DNA of 64,000 nucleotides, from NCBI RefSeq assembly GCF_000013765.1, contig NC_007954.1:3968001-4032000 (forward strand), given 5' to 3'. This document shows, piece by piece, positions 1 to 10,000 of the stretch. Under the pieces are notes generated by a model. The model saw only the letters and a program-made list of their open reading frames with translations, had not been told where the DNA came from and searched no databases. The position numbers and the translations under genes were made by a program. Numbering within the stretch: position 1 is the first letter of the stretch; each line of letters opens with the position of its first letter. Source of the DNA: Shewanella denitrificans OS217. Its GTDB lineage: Bacteria > Pseudomonadota > Gammaproteobacteria > Enterobacterales > Shewanellaceae.

Positions 1-2201
1 CTCACCTCGCCGGTCAAATCAGTGAACTCAAGCTCAGGGCCAGTTAGCAACAAGTTATTCTTATTAAAGCTGATATTGCCCGCAATGCGTTCTTCTTCAC
101 CCTCATAGAGTGGGATATTAAGATCAAGCCTCGCAGAAATAGCGCCCCTAACCTGCAGGCTATTGAGTGTTTCACCTACTGAGTCTTTCAGAGGGGATGC
201 CTGCAACACTCGAGTAGCCGCAAGGGCCTGCGTATTAAGCTTGGCTTCTACTCGCAACAGGCTATTTTCGCCAAGTTCTGGAATATACACATGGGCACCA
301 TCGATGGCCACATCTTGTAATTGGCCTTGTGTCACCCACAGATCCATGGCGGCATTTTCAAATAAGGCGTCCAGACGCAGCTCAGTAATGACCGGCCAGT
401 CGGGCTCAAAACGATAAACCGCATTCTCTAGGGTAAAACCCGCCTGAAACACCCCGGAATTATCCTCATAAGGATAGTGACTTAAGGCGCCATGCCAAAC
501 CACACTGGCATCAGGGATCTGCCCTTTAATGATGGCGCCATTAAGATACTCGACCAGTTCGGGACTCATGGCGGCTAAGGGAAAATAATCCCCAAGATGC
601 TGTGCTTGCTTGACCTTAACCTTGGCCGCCAGACTCAGGTGCGTGTCTTGTGTAAGACTCACGCCAACTGCCCCCGCCAAGCTAATGTCTTGATTATCGA
701 ATGCAAATCTAGGGATAGCTAAGCGCTGCTCGCTTAACTCATAGCGCGCACTCAAGGCCTCACCATGAAAAACTAATGGCGCCTCAAAACCTGTGCCAAA
801 GTCCAGACTATAATCCTGTGCTGGCAAACTAAGATTAAGGCCATGATTGTCATAGCTTAACGCGGCGTCTATGGGGCTCATGCCCGGCATGCCCTCTGCT
901 CGACTCCACGCAACTTGGCTCAGCCTGGTTTTGGCAATCAATCCCGTTTCAAGACTGTGATAGCCGCGAATGGGTCCAACCGTGCCCGACAAGCCGAGCG
1001 TCTGCCACTGAGTTAATTGCTCCGCGCTTAGCTCAGGCACCAATGCCAGCAAAGGCGTCAACAGCGGTAGACTCAGCTCGTTGAGATAGGCAAAGAATGC
1101 ATCATCTTGATAGCGTACGCCGATATCCAATGCTGGCCACACTTGCTGATTAGTCATCAGCTTAAGCCCATGGCTATTTACTTGCCAACCTTCAGGGGAA
1201 GACACAAGTTCAAACTGGCCTGATTCGATAGAAAACCGCTCGGTCACGTCAGCCCATTGCCATTGTAATGAGCTGGGTTTTAATACTAATAATCCCGAGG
1301 CTAGACTGCGATTGCTAAACTCAAGCCAAGCCTCGAAGTTAAGCTTTCCGTCGATTTTAGCATGCTCAGGTTCTGAGTCTAAATTGGCCACTTGCAGCAA
1401 GCGTTTAAAATCCAATTCAGCAGCCTTGCCACTAAGCCATTGGCCGAGATCTAACTCGTTAGCCTGTAGATAAGCCTGACCCACCAAGGAGTCGGCTTGA
1501 TAGCCATTACCGCTAATTTCAAGTTTCAGGGACAAATTCTGTTGGGATGCCCCTGATTTATCCATCAACAGCTGACCTTCGCCGCGATGAAGATTGGGGC
1601 TATTTAACCAGACTAAGTTATTAATAAAAATCGGCTTAAACTTGCGCTTATCACTTAAGAGTTGCACCGACGCATTGGTAATAGAAAAGTGACTCAGCTG
1701 CTCGAGGGCAAAGCCATAGAGCCAGTCTTGAGCCTGGGCTTCTTCTGATGCTATGGCTGGACCATGGGTACCTTCTGAATCCATGGCCGCGGGTGATGCT
1801 GATGGGGCTATGGCCTGATGACTTAAGTCATAGGCTAAGTGTAAGCCATCGAAGGTAACCGTTTCTATTTGTGGCGAAAAGCTGGCCACTGAGTCCCAGA
1901 AATCGATTTTTAAGTGTACTTTTTCCACCATCAAGGTGATGGGTAAGGCAGCCTGAGGAGGAATAACTAATTGATTAATGACGAGTTCAGGACCAAAGGC
2001 ACGCCACTGGGCCATGATACTCTCAAGCTGCACCTTAACTTTATATTGATGTTGCAGGTACTCAACCAGTTGCTGACGCACCTCGGGGACATGGGGCAAG
2101 AGGCCGCGAATTAAACTCACCAAGAGTGCAAACAGCAACAGGCCTAAGGCCAGCAGCTGCCACACTATTTTGATGAGTCGTTGCAGCGTCGGTGTTGACA
2201 C
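1..2201 (-). CDS. yhdP: YhdP family AsmA-like envelope protein (3' end outside window)
   Basis: This frame is open from a GTG at 2201 to the left edge, so about 733 residues of a protein that is usually near 1270 are present. The start reads MSTPTLQRLIKIVWQLL, followed by one hydrophobic segment (about residues 12-32) that would anchor the N terminus in the inner membrane. The rest is long, beta-rich and low in charge, as expected of the DUF3971/AsmA-like repeat region. The GTG shares one base with the rng stop codon (TAGTG), implying translational coupling. The order rng-yhdP matches E. coli and supports the name. In E. coli, YhdP together with TamB and YdbH moves phospholipids between inner and outer membrane. 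That role is carried over by homology and synteny; the C-terminal part cannot be inspected. Confidence 0.85.
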   Translation of the reverse strand, partial: MSTPTLQRLIKIVWQLLALGLLLFALLVSLIRGLLPHVPEVRQQLVEYLQHQYKVKVQLESIMAQWRAFGPELVINQLVIPPQAALPITLMVEKVHLKIDFWDSVASFSPQIETVTFDGLHLAYDLSHQAIAPSASPAAMDSEGTHGPAIASEEAQAQDWLYGFALEQLSHFSITNASVQLLSDKRKFKPIFINNLVWLNSPNLHRGEGQLLMDKSGASQQNLSLKLEISGNGYQADSLVGQAYLQANELDLGQWLSGKAAELDFKRLLQVANLDSEPEHAKIDGKLNFEAWLEFSNRSLASGLLVLKPSSLQWQWADVTERFSIESGQFELVSSPEGWQVNSHGLKLMTNQQVWPALDIGVRYQDDAFFAYLNELSLPLLTPLLALVPELSAEQLTQWQTLGLSGTVGPIRGYHSLETGLIAKTRLSQVAWSRAEGMPGMSPIDAALSYDNHGLNLSLPAQDYSLDFGTGFEAPLVFHGEALSARYELSEQRLAIPRFAFDNQDISLAGAVGVSLTQDTHLSLAAKVKVKQAQHLGDYFPLAAMSPELVEYLNGAIIKGQIPDASVVWHGALSHYPYEDNSGVFQAGFTLENAVYRFEPDWPVITELRLDALFENAAMDLWVTQGQLQDVAIDGAHVYIPELGENSLLRVEAKLNTQALAATRVLQASPLKDSVGETLNSLQVRGAISARLDLNIPLYEGEEERIAGNISFNKNNLLLTGPELEFTDLTGEV

Positions 2202-3691
2202 TAGATCATCACCACATCATATTTATTTTGTGCGTACATGGGCTCACTCTGCAGTCTCAAACGCTTACCAATATAGACGCCAAGTTCAGCCAGAAGATGG
2301 CTGTCATCACCATGAAGGCTGTTGTACACAGCGGGAGAGCAATAAATAAGAAACTCATCCGCGGCATAGGTGCTGTTTAAGCGGATCAATTCCCTGAAAA
2401 TCTCGTAGGACACAGTTTCTATGGTCTTCATGCTCCCCGTGCCGTGGCAACTGGGACATTCGCCGCACACCACGTGCTCTAAGCTCTCTCGGGTGCGTTT
2501 GCGGGTCATTTCAACTAGGCCTAAGCCAGAAAAGCCGCTAATGCTGGTCTTGACTCTGTCTTTACTTAAGGCCGACTGCAAGCTGGCCAGCACCCGGCTT
2601 TTATGCTCGGCATTTTGCATATCGATAAAATCAATAATGATGATGCCGCCTAAATTACGTAACCTCAGCTGCCGCGCTATGGCCTGGGTGGCCTCGAGGT
2701 TAGTATTAAATATGGTCTCTTCTAGGTTTCTATGGCCGACAAAGGCACCGGTATTGATATCCACTGTGGTCATGGCTTCGGTCTGATCTATGATGAGGTA
2801 ACCGCCAGACTTAAGCTCAACTTTGCGCCCAAGGGCGCGCTGAATTTCATTTTCCACGTCATAAAGGTCGAAAATCGCCGCAGGCCCTGAATAATGCTCA
2901 ATTTTATCGGCAATTTCAGGCATAAACTCTTGCGCAAACAAGCTTAACTCATCATATGTCTGGCTCGAGTCAACTTGAATATGATCAAGCTCAGTGCCGA
3001 CAAAATCACGAATAATTCGCACGGGTAAGGCCAAGTCTTGATACAACAAGGTAACGCCTTTGCGTTTCCGGCGCTCACTCACTTTTGCCCAGACACGGCG
3101 CAAAAATGCCGCATCTTGTGCCAACTCGTCTTCGCCTACTCCTTCGGCTGCGGTGCGTATAATAAAACCGCCATCGGCATCCACATAGGGCAAGGTAATG
3201 TTTTTCAAACGATTACGCTCGGCTTCAACTTCGATACGCTGAGATACCCCCACATGACTAGAATCAGGCATGAAAACCAAATAACGGGAAGGCAAGGTGA
3301 TATCTGTGGTCAGACGCGCGCCTTTGGTGCCCAGCGGATCTTTGACCACTTGCACCATGATATCTTGGCCTTGGCGCACCAGTTCTGCGATATCACGCAC
3401 CACGAAGTTACGTTTTTCAGTATCGGCCACGCATTCAGTGTGCGGCACTATGTCTGAGGCATGCAAAAAAGCCGCTTTATCTAAGCCAATATCCACAAAA
3501 GCCGCCTGCATACCTGGCAGCACTCGACTGATTTTACCTTTATAGATATTACCCACTAAACCGCGCTTCATGCGCCTTTCAATATGAACTTCCTGCAATA
3601 CCCCATGTTCAACTAAGGCGACTCTGGCCTCGGTCGGGGTCACATTGATTAATAATTCTGAGCCTTTTTTATTTTTGGTTTTATTATTCAT
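2201..3691 (-). CDS. rng: Ribonuclease G
   Basis: RNase E/G family endoribonuclease, which processes the 16S rRNA 5' end and degrades some mRNAs. The N-terminal S1-like region (ELLINVTPTEARVAL, then KRGLVGNIYKGKISRVLPG and DIGLDKAAFLHASDI) and the central nuclease region (GGYLIIDQTEAMTTVDINTG, containing the metal-binding aspartates) are typical. A C-P-x-C-H zinc-link motif (CGECPSCHGTG) lies near residue 405. There is no long C-terminal scaffold, so this is RNase G rather than RNase E. An upstream in-frame GTG at 3712 would add seven residues. The ATG at 3691 is preferred because GGTGA lies just upstream and the length (496) is closer to the usual 489. It sits between maf and yhdP as in E. 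coli. Confidence 0.95.
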   Translation of the reverse strand: MNNKTKNKKGSELLINVTPTEARVALVEHGVLQEVHIERRMKRGLVGNIYKGKISRVLPGMQAAFVDIGLDKAAFLHASDIVPHTECVADTEKRNFVVRDIAELVRQGQDIMVQVVKDPLGTKGARLTTDITLPSRYLVFMPDSSHVGVSQRIEVEAERNRLKNITLPYVDADGGFIIRTAAEGVGEDELAQDAAFLRRVWAKVSERRKRKGVTLLYQDLALPVRIIRDFVGTELDHIQVDSSQTYDELSLFAQEFMPEIADKIEHYSGPAAIFDLYDVENEIQRALGRKVELKSGGYLIIDQTEAMTTVDINTGAFVGHRNLEETIFNTNLEATQAIARQLRLRNLGGIIIIDFIDMQNAEHKSRVLASLQSALSKDRVKTSISGFSGLGLVEMTRKRTRESLEHVVCGECPSCHGTGSMKTIETVSYEIFRELIRLNSTYAADEFLIYCSPAVYNSLHGDDSHLLAELGVYIGKRLRLQSEPMYAQNKYDVVMI

Positions 3692-3748
3692 CTTGTCACC
3701 CGCGTTATGCACCCTGCGCCAATATAGTTCGGCACTAGATTGATTAAA

Positions 3749-4345
3749 TCAAAGGGTGTCGTCTTGTTCCATCATGGCTGCTAATAAGGCCCGTGTCTCG
3801 ACTAAAGGTAAACCGACCACTGAGCTATAACTACCAGAAATTTCACTGACAAAACAGCCCCCTAGTCCTTGAATGCCGTAGGCGCCTGCTTTATCCATAG
3901 GCTCGCCCGTGGCCACATACTTGGCAATGTCTTGTTGCGACAGTGAAGTAAAGCTCACCTGCGTTTGGCAAAGCCGTGACAAGGCCCGCTTACCATTTGT
4001 GATTGCGACCGCTGTCATCACAGTATGAGTACGCCCGGATAATGAAGTTAACATGCGCTCTGCATCTTGGGGATCTGTGGGTTTACCTAAGAGTTGACCG
4101 TCAAGCACCACTATGGTGTCTGAACCTATCACTTTTGGGTGCGGTAAATGGCGACTGAGTGCTAGGCCTGCCTGCGCTTTTTCAAGGGCGAGCCTAGTCA
4201 CATAGGCAGAGGGAGTTTCTAACGCTAATTGAGATTCATCAATATCGGGGGACACCTGAACAAATTGGAATTGTGCTTGGGTAAACCCAGCCTGAGCCAA
4301 TAATTCTTTACGGCGAGGAGAGCTCGAAGCCAATACCCATGTCAT
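3749..4345 (-). CDS. maf: Maf/YhdE nucleoside triphosphate pyrophosphatase (dTTP/UTP type)
   Basis: Maf-family house-cleaning enzyme that hydrolyses non-canonical or excess nucleoside triphosphates to monophosphate and pyrophosphate. The N terminus has the phosphate-binding SSPRRKELL motif, followed by SPDIDES, the VIGSDTIVVLDG segment with the catalytic aspartate, and KAGAYGIQGLGG near residue 130. Length 198 matches the family. It begins 2 bases after the mreD stop, so it is co-transcribed with mreBCD. The mreD-maf-rng order equals the E. coli mreD-yhdE-rng order, which favours the YhdE (dTTPase/UTPase) subgroup over YceF. Confidence 0.93.
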   Translation of the reverse strand: MTWVLASSSPRRKELLAQAGFTQAQFQFVQVSPDIDESQLALETPSAYVTRLALEKAQAGLALSRHLPHPKVIGSDTIVVLDGQLLGKPTDPQDAERMLTSLSGRTHTVMTAVAITNGKRALSRLCQTQVSFTSLSQQDIAKYVATGEPMDKAGAYGIQGLGGCFVSEISGSYSSVVGLPLVETRALLAAMMEQDDTL

Positions 4346-4347
4346 GC

Positions 4348-4839
4348 TTATCTTACCTTATAACTTCGACGAATATTACGTAATACCCAAAACACCCACC
4401 ACCAAATAAATATACTAGAAACAACAGGTTGAAGATATTCCGTTTTAAACTGAACCCCGCCAACCACAATAAATTCTAGCCAAAATACCACTAGGTGATA
4501 CAAACAGATGAAGGCGGCTATCACAATAGATTGCTGCCAACGGGGAAAGTGCCGCAGACGCTGGAAATGCAGCACTACGATATAGGTCACTAATGAAAAC
4601 GCCATGGCGCGGATCCCAAGATGGGCCCCGAGCAGAATATCTAACACCACCCCAAGAAACCAAGCGGTGAGAATGCTGTACCTATGGGGCAAGGCCATGG
4701 CCCAATACATGATGACCATTAACAGCCAATCTGGGCGCCAGAGTTCCACTAAACTTGGCAAAGGCATGATTTGAAACATGACCCCGAAAAAGAGTGTGAC
4801 CCACACAATCAAGCGGCCATTAGCAATATGGTTACTCAT
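4348..4839 (-). CDS. mreD: Rod shape-determining membrane protein MreD
   Basis: Integral inner-membrane component of the elongasome (MreBCD-RodA-PBP2). The protein is almost wholly hydrophobic, with five to six predicted membrane segments; features seen include FFGVMFQIMPLPS, WRPDWLLMVIMYWAM and GVVLDILLGAHLG, the last a recognisable MreD signature. The chosen ATG at 4839 overlaps the mreC stop (ATGAGTAA) and gives 163 residues, the usual length. An in-frame start at 4878 inside mreC would add 13 residues unlike known MreD. The tight overlap implies translational coupling with mreC. Confidence 0.93.
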   Translation of the reverse strand: MSNHIANGRLIVWVTLFFGVMFQIMPLPSLVELWRPDWLLMVIMYWAMALPHRYSILTAWFLGVVLDILLGAHLGIRAMAFSLVTYIVVLHFQRLRHFPRWQQSIVIAAFICLYHLVVFWLEFIVVGGVQFKTEYLQPVVSSIFIWWWVFWVLRNIRRSYKVR

Positions 4840-5716
4840 GGCTTGTCTCCACATCCTTGCCGCTAAATGCTTGTTCATCTTCTAGCAGGGTTTCATTCTC
4901 TATCAAATCTTCGGGCCAAATCAGCAACACATAGCGAATTCTGTCTAATGCGGCCAGCGGCTGCGCCGTGATCACCGCATAATTTTGGCCTTCATCACGG
5001 GAGACCTTCATCACCCTCGCCACCGGGTAGCCTTCGGGAAATCGATTGCCAAGCCCAGAAGAGACCAAGAGGTCACCGGCAATAATATCGGCACTTTTTG
5101 CCACATGACGCAGCTCAATTTGGTCAATTTCGCCGGTGCCATTGGCCACTGCCCGCACATCGTTTCGGGTAACTCGCACAGGAATGCCGTGAGTGGGATC
5201 TGACACCATCAAGACGCGACTGGTCAGTGCGCTGACTTCAATCACTTGGCCTATCACCCCAAGGGCATCGACCACAGGCTGACCCACATAGACTTGATCC
5301 TGTGCGCCGCGATTAAGTACCACATAATGACGAAAAGGGTCGCTGGCCACTTCCATCACTTCGGCGACCACTTTTTTTACCGCTAACTGCACTGGGCTGC
5401 CAAGCAAGGCACGCAAGCGCTCATTTTCTTGGCGCAAGTGTTCAAAACGTTGCAAACGTTCAGACATCAACAATTGTTGACGCTGTAACTCACCATTTTG
5501 GGTTTGCAGCATGTCGCGGGTTGCGAGTGTATCTGAGGACCAATCCATGAGTAGGCCGGGAAGATTGGCCAAATACTGCAATGGACTTAATATCGACGAT
5601 AAGGACTGACGGGGAGCTTCTAACTTATCGTTTGCCACGATAAGGGCCACCGACAAAAAAATAGCCAGTGTGAGCCGAGATTGGTTTGAAATACCGCGAA
5701 CAAAGATAGGTTTCAT
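4832..5716 (-). CDS. mreC: Rod shape-determining protein MreC
   Basis: Bitopic inner-membrane protein linking cytoplasmic MreB to the periplasmic wall synthesis machinery. It shows an N-terminal membrane segment (LTLAIFLSVALIVAN, about residues 15-30), a periplasmic coiled coil (about 60-110, rich in Q/E/L/R, ending LRQENERLRALLG) and the two beta-barrel domain (VVAEVMEV, HYVVLNRGAQDQVYVGQPVV, VSDPTHGIPV, LVSSGLGNRFPEGYPVARV). Length 294 is normal. It lies 56 bases downstream of mreB and overlaps mreD. Confidence 0.95.
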   Translation of the reverse strand: MKPIFVRGISNQSRLTLAIFLSVALIVANDKLEAPRQSLSSILSPLQYLANLPGLLMDWSSDTLATRDMLQTQNGELQRQQLLMSERLQRFEHLRQENERLRALLGSPVQLAVKKVVAEVMEVASDPFRHYVVLNRGAQDQVYVGQPVVDALGVIGQVIEVSALTSRVLMVSDPTHGIPVRVTRNDVRAVANGTGEIDQIELRHVAKSADIIAGDLLVSSGLGNRFPEGYPVARVMKVSRDEGQNYAVITAQPLAALDRIRYVLLIWPEDLIENETLLEDEQAFSGKDVETSHE

Positions 5717-5772
5717 TGTCTTGCCAGCCCAGCCTTCAGGATTGCCAAAAGGCCAAGCTTAGCTATCGAAGA

Positions 5773-6819
5773 TTAATTCTCTTCCGAGAATAGATCTCCG
5801 CCATGCATGTCTATCATCTCTAATGCCTTGCCGCCGCCACGGGCAACACAAGTCAGAGGATCATCAGCCACCATCACAGGGATCCCCGTTTCTTGGGCTA
5901 ATAGTCTGTCTAGATCACGCAGCAATGCACCGCCGCCAGTCAATACCATGCCACGCTCAGAAATATCTGATGCAAGCTCAGGCGGTGACTGCTCGAGGGC
6001 AACCATCACCGCACTGACGATGCCAGATAATGGCTCTTGCAGGGCTTCTAGAATTTCGTTGCTATTTAAGGTGAAGCTTCTTGGCACGCCTTCGGCTAAA
6101 TTACGACCACGAACTTCGATTTCCAACACTTCATCACCTGGGTAGGCTGTGCCTATGGTGTGCTTGATACGCTCGGCTGTGGCTTCACCGATTAAGCTGC
6201 CGTAGTTGCGGCGTACATAGTTGATGATGGCATCATCAAACTTGTCGCCACCGATACGTACAGACGATGAATACACCACGCCGTTTAATGAAATGATAGC
6301 CACTTCTGTGGTACCACCACCGATATCAACCACCATGGAACCTGTGGCTTCAGAGACAGGTAAACCGGCACCGATTGCTGCCGCCATAGGCTCTTCAATA
6401 AGGTAAACCTCACGAGCACCCGCTCCCATCGCCGATTCGCGAATGGCGCGACGTTCTACCTGAGTGGCACCAACAGGCACACACACAAGTACACGAGGGC
6501 TTGGGCGGAAGAAGCTGTTGTTATGCACTTGCTTGATGAAGTGCTGTAACATTTTTTCTGTTACGTAAAAGTCGGCAATAACACCGTCTTTCATCGGCCT
6601 GATAGCCTGAATGTTGCCCGGCGTTCTACCCAGCATTTGTTTGGCCGCTATGCCTACGGCAGCAACAGATTTATTCGAACTATTGCGTTCACCACGGATG
6701 GCAACCACAGAAGGCTCATTCAGCACTATGCCTTCGTCGCGTACATAAATTAATGTATTAGCCGTACCTAAATCGATCGACAGGTCGTTTGAAAAAATAC
6801 CGCGCAGCTTTTTGAACAT
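5773..6819 (-). CDS. mreB: Actin-like rod shape-determining protein MreB
   Basis: Bacterial actin homologue that polymerises under the inner membrane and positions the lateral wall synthesis complex. The actin-fold ATP-binding motifs are clear: phosphate 1 (SIDLGTANTLIY, residues 14-25), phosphate 2 (VVDIGGGTTEVAIISL) and the adenosine motif (GMVLTGGGALLRDLD). An N-terminal amphipathic start (MFKKLRGIFSND) provides membrane binding. Length 348 compares with 347 in E. coli. First gene of mreBCD-maf-rng-yhdP; the 217 bases upstream (6820-7036) are AT-rich and probably hold its promoter, but no box is clear enough to mark. In E. coli csrD lies directly upstream of mreB, whereas here the whole MSHA locus lies between them. 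Confidence 0.98.
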   Translation of the reverse strand: MFKKLRGIFSNDLSIDLGTANTLIYVRDEGIVLNEPSVVAIRGERNSSNKSVAAVGIAAKQMLGRTPGNIQAIRPMKDGVIADFYVTEKMLQHFIKQVHNNSFFRPSPRVLVCVPVGATQVERRAIRESAMGAGAREVYLIEEPMAAAIGAGLPVSEATGSMVVDIGGGTTEVAIISLNGVVYSSSVRIGGDKFDDAIINYVRRNYGSLIGEATAERIKHTIGTAYPGDEVLEIEVRGRNLAEGVPRSFTLNSNEILEALQEPLSGIVSAVMVALEQSPPELASDISERGMVLTGGGALLRDLDRLLAQETGIPVMVADDPLTCVARGGGKALEMIDMHGGDLFSEEN

Positions 6820-7036
6820 GTATTCAGCCCGTTTCCGTGGAGTAGAGAAAAAAATCAGCTAACTTTATCAATGCAACTCCATTTCTACAAGGACGAAGAT
6901 GGATACTAGGGCCAAACAGGGCATTTATTTTTATCAAACAGGCAAATAGTGCCATTTTTGTGCTATCGAGCCTGAGAATGACCAAAAAACCACCAACAAA
7001 AAATCCAACAACTTAATACGTCTAACAACTGTTCAA

Positions 7037-10000
7037 CTATTGAGTCTCACGCCAGTAGATAATTCTGTCATGACCACGGTAACGACCAAAGAAAGCGCTG
7101 GCGCGAGGGTCCGCAAGGATATTTGGGCTCGAAGAGTCCCAATTCCAATACCACTTAAGCCAAGGCGCGACGGTCAAAGGCGCCCTGACTTCACCACGAT
7201 AATCCACAGTGCCGGCATTGTTCCAAGTGAGCTCTTGACCCCCTTGGAATAGCGTCACTAGTGCCGGACCACGAACAATAGTCTGTCCTGGGATGAGTGC
7301 TGGGGAATACTGCTCACTGCCATCCAATGTGGGTGACAATGTGCTGCAAGCATCAGCTAAATTATTCACCCAGTTGCCGGCGCTCCAATACTGAGCATAA
7401 ACCGGCATGCGCAAGGTTTCACTCTCGGGCCCATAGGTGTTATCCATCACCACGCGCCCATGCCTAAGCTTGGTTGTGGTATTGAGTGGACCAAGTAATT
7501 TGGCATCACAGAGTGAACCGCAGGGCATTGCCGTAGAACCCGCATGCATATCAGCCGCAGCAATCAGCGCCAAGCCGCCATCATTGTCATCGACCTTAAG
7601 ACCGATGGCCAAAGATTCAAAGGGGCCATCCACTTGAGGGGCGCTTAGGCGATTAAAATAGCTGGCATCACTGCCACTCATTAGCGCCTCACCTTTATCC
7701 CAAGCCGAAGTTGGAATGCTAGGGGTGGTTAATCTTGATGATAAATCAACCCCATCATTGGCATTCTCGCCAGCAAGGCTTATGGATGCCTTAGCGAACG
7801 CACCGATATAATTCTGCGTGGTAACTCCAGTGATATTTTTGGCAGCTAGGGTGTAACCAATACCAAAACCTTGATCCATATAGCTGAACGCGCCGCAGGC
7901 TGCTGTAATACTACTTTGGATCACTTCAAAGCTTGCTGGCACGAAACGGCCAATATTGCCTGACGTAGCTGTTGGAATATGATAAAAACTTGAGGCTAAG
8001 TATTCACGCGGCGGATCAGCACTAAAAGTAAACACCCCCACTTCTGACACGCTTTGACTCACAGTGTTACTGTTATTGATTGCGGCAACATGGCTGTAAA
8101 GACTGTTTGAAAGACTGCCCAGATGATTATCTTTAGGTGCAATTAAATTGTGGGTCAGCACTATGCTAGTTTGGGCATAATTAGGGGTATTGAGGTTATC
8201 GCAATATTTATTGATATCACCGTTGTTATCAATATCGTCATCATCTCTCTGCCAAGCCTTAGCTTGGATGACTAACTCAAAGGCTTTGCCCGCTTCTTTA
8301 TAGGCCTTGCAGCTGGCATCGGCGTTAGGGCAAAGGGCTGCGGATTCTTTTGGGGTAATGCACAAACCAACAGGAAAACTCACAAATTGATCTGAACCCT
8401 GCATCACAAGTCCTGCATCATCGCCGCTGCCGGTATAAGTCGCATTCAGCTCAATTTGACCTGCATCGGGATAATTAAGTGTAAATTTGCTTTCGCCGTT
8501 AGCATCAAAATTAAGCCCTATGGCCGTCGCGGTATTGGCTTGCTGCCCAATAACTCTACCATTGACAGTGACAGGCTGAGGGCTGATGAGTGTACTAGGG
8601 CTAATGTAACTGCTCCAAAAATTGAGCGTTTTAGAGACACCTGAAAAACTTGGCACGCATTGCTGACTAGTATCAGATTTTTTCACCGCCTTGATGCTGA
8701 TATCGGCGGTTTCTTTATTGGCTAACTTATCAGGCACATCGAAAACAAAGCCACTGTCAGCAAAGCTGATACTGCAGCTGGCTTTAGACAAGGATCCCGA
8801 GCCACGACGACACAAGGTATCGCTGCCTGCAACAGTGGATGGATCTGAGGATGTCACCCCTATGGTAATGGGCGTTATCCCATGGTGGCGCAAGTCCACT
8901 TGAGCCAAACCATTGGTAAAACTCACAGCGTTAGTATTATTGCCTTCAAAGTACCAGCCGCCATTCGCTATGGGGTGCGGGGAAAGAGAGGCCCGCACGG
9001 GATCGGTAAACAAATCGCACACCGCATTCTTACAGGCCCTAACCGTCATGGTTTCCGCCTTGCAGGTCAATGGCGACAGGCTATAGTCAAATTCAAAGTG
9101 ATGCACCTGCGCCCCTACCGGCTTAGATTTAAGGGCACACACCTTAAAATCATCCATCTCATGATTATTATTAGAGCCACCAGTAGAACCGGTAAATGAC
9201 ACATAGAAATCGTCTGGTACTGGCGCTTGGCCTGAGAAGCTTAACGCATTAAAGGGGGGCACCAGCTCGATGTAATCGGCAGGGTTGCCACGATTTTGGG
9301 TATCACGTAGCACAGAAACCATGGCGGTTCCCGACACTCTAGAGTCGATAACTATCTTGTATCTATGGTTTGGTGCAGCATTGGCCGTACTGCGCACATC
9401 TATTCGTGGATTCAGGTTGGCATTAGTCCCCGTAAGGTAGCGATAACTGGTATTGGCCGAGCCGCGAATGGCCACGGCTTGTGCCCTAAAACCTGGGCCA
9501 TCCCTCTTGCCTTCATTGGCATTAGAGAAATTGCCGTATTCATCCAGCGCAATACCCAGCCAGCCACCGGCAAAACCTGGGGTACCGTTATCCCGCTGGG
9601 CATAGCCTAAGGCACCACCAAAACTGCCAGGCTGGGGGGTAATGCTGGCATCTGATAAAATAATTGCTATGCCATCGGCACCTGTGCCTGCTTGACTCGA
9701 CCAAGCGAAATAATCAAATTCAATTTCAACCAGATTATCGGCCGCTGGAAACAGCCGCTGATAAGTGCTCGAGGTGGCTTGATTGCCTATAGCGGACGTT
9801 AAACGCAGGCGCCCATTAGTGATGGATGGCGCTAACGAACTGCCTAATACCTTGTGAGCCCAGTCATCGCCTATCTCGGTGCGGCTAAAGTCATCATTAA
9901 AACAGCTTAAGCTGTCGTTGATTTTCTCCAGTGCCACAAAACTATAATTCTCCCATACATGACTGCGATCGCTGTCCTGATAGGTGTCTTCATCCACCAC

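Noticed and set aside
5807..6145. Plus-strand frame opposite mreB as an antisense gene
   Set aside because: Generated by the GC pattern of mreB third positions; no ribosome site.
9365..9610. Opposite-strand open frames within mshQ (this and similar ones inside other long genes)
   Set aside because: They are antisense shadows of well-supported coding sequences without start signals or motifs of their own.
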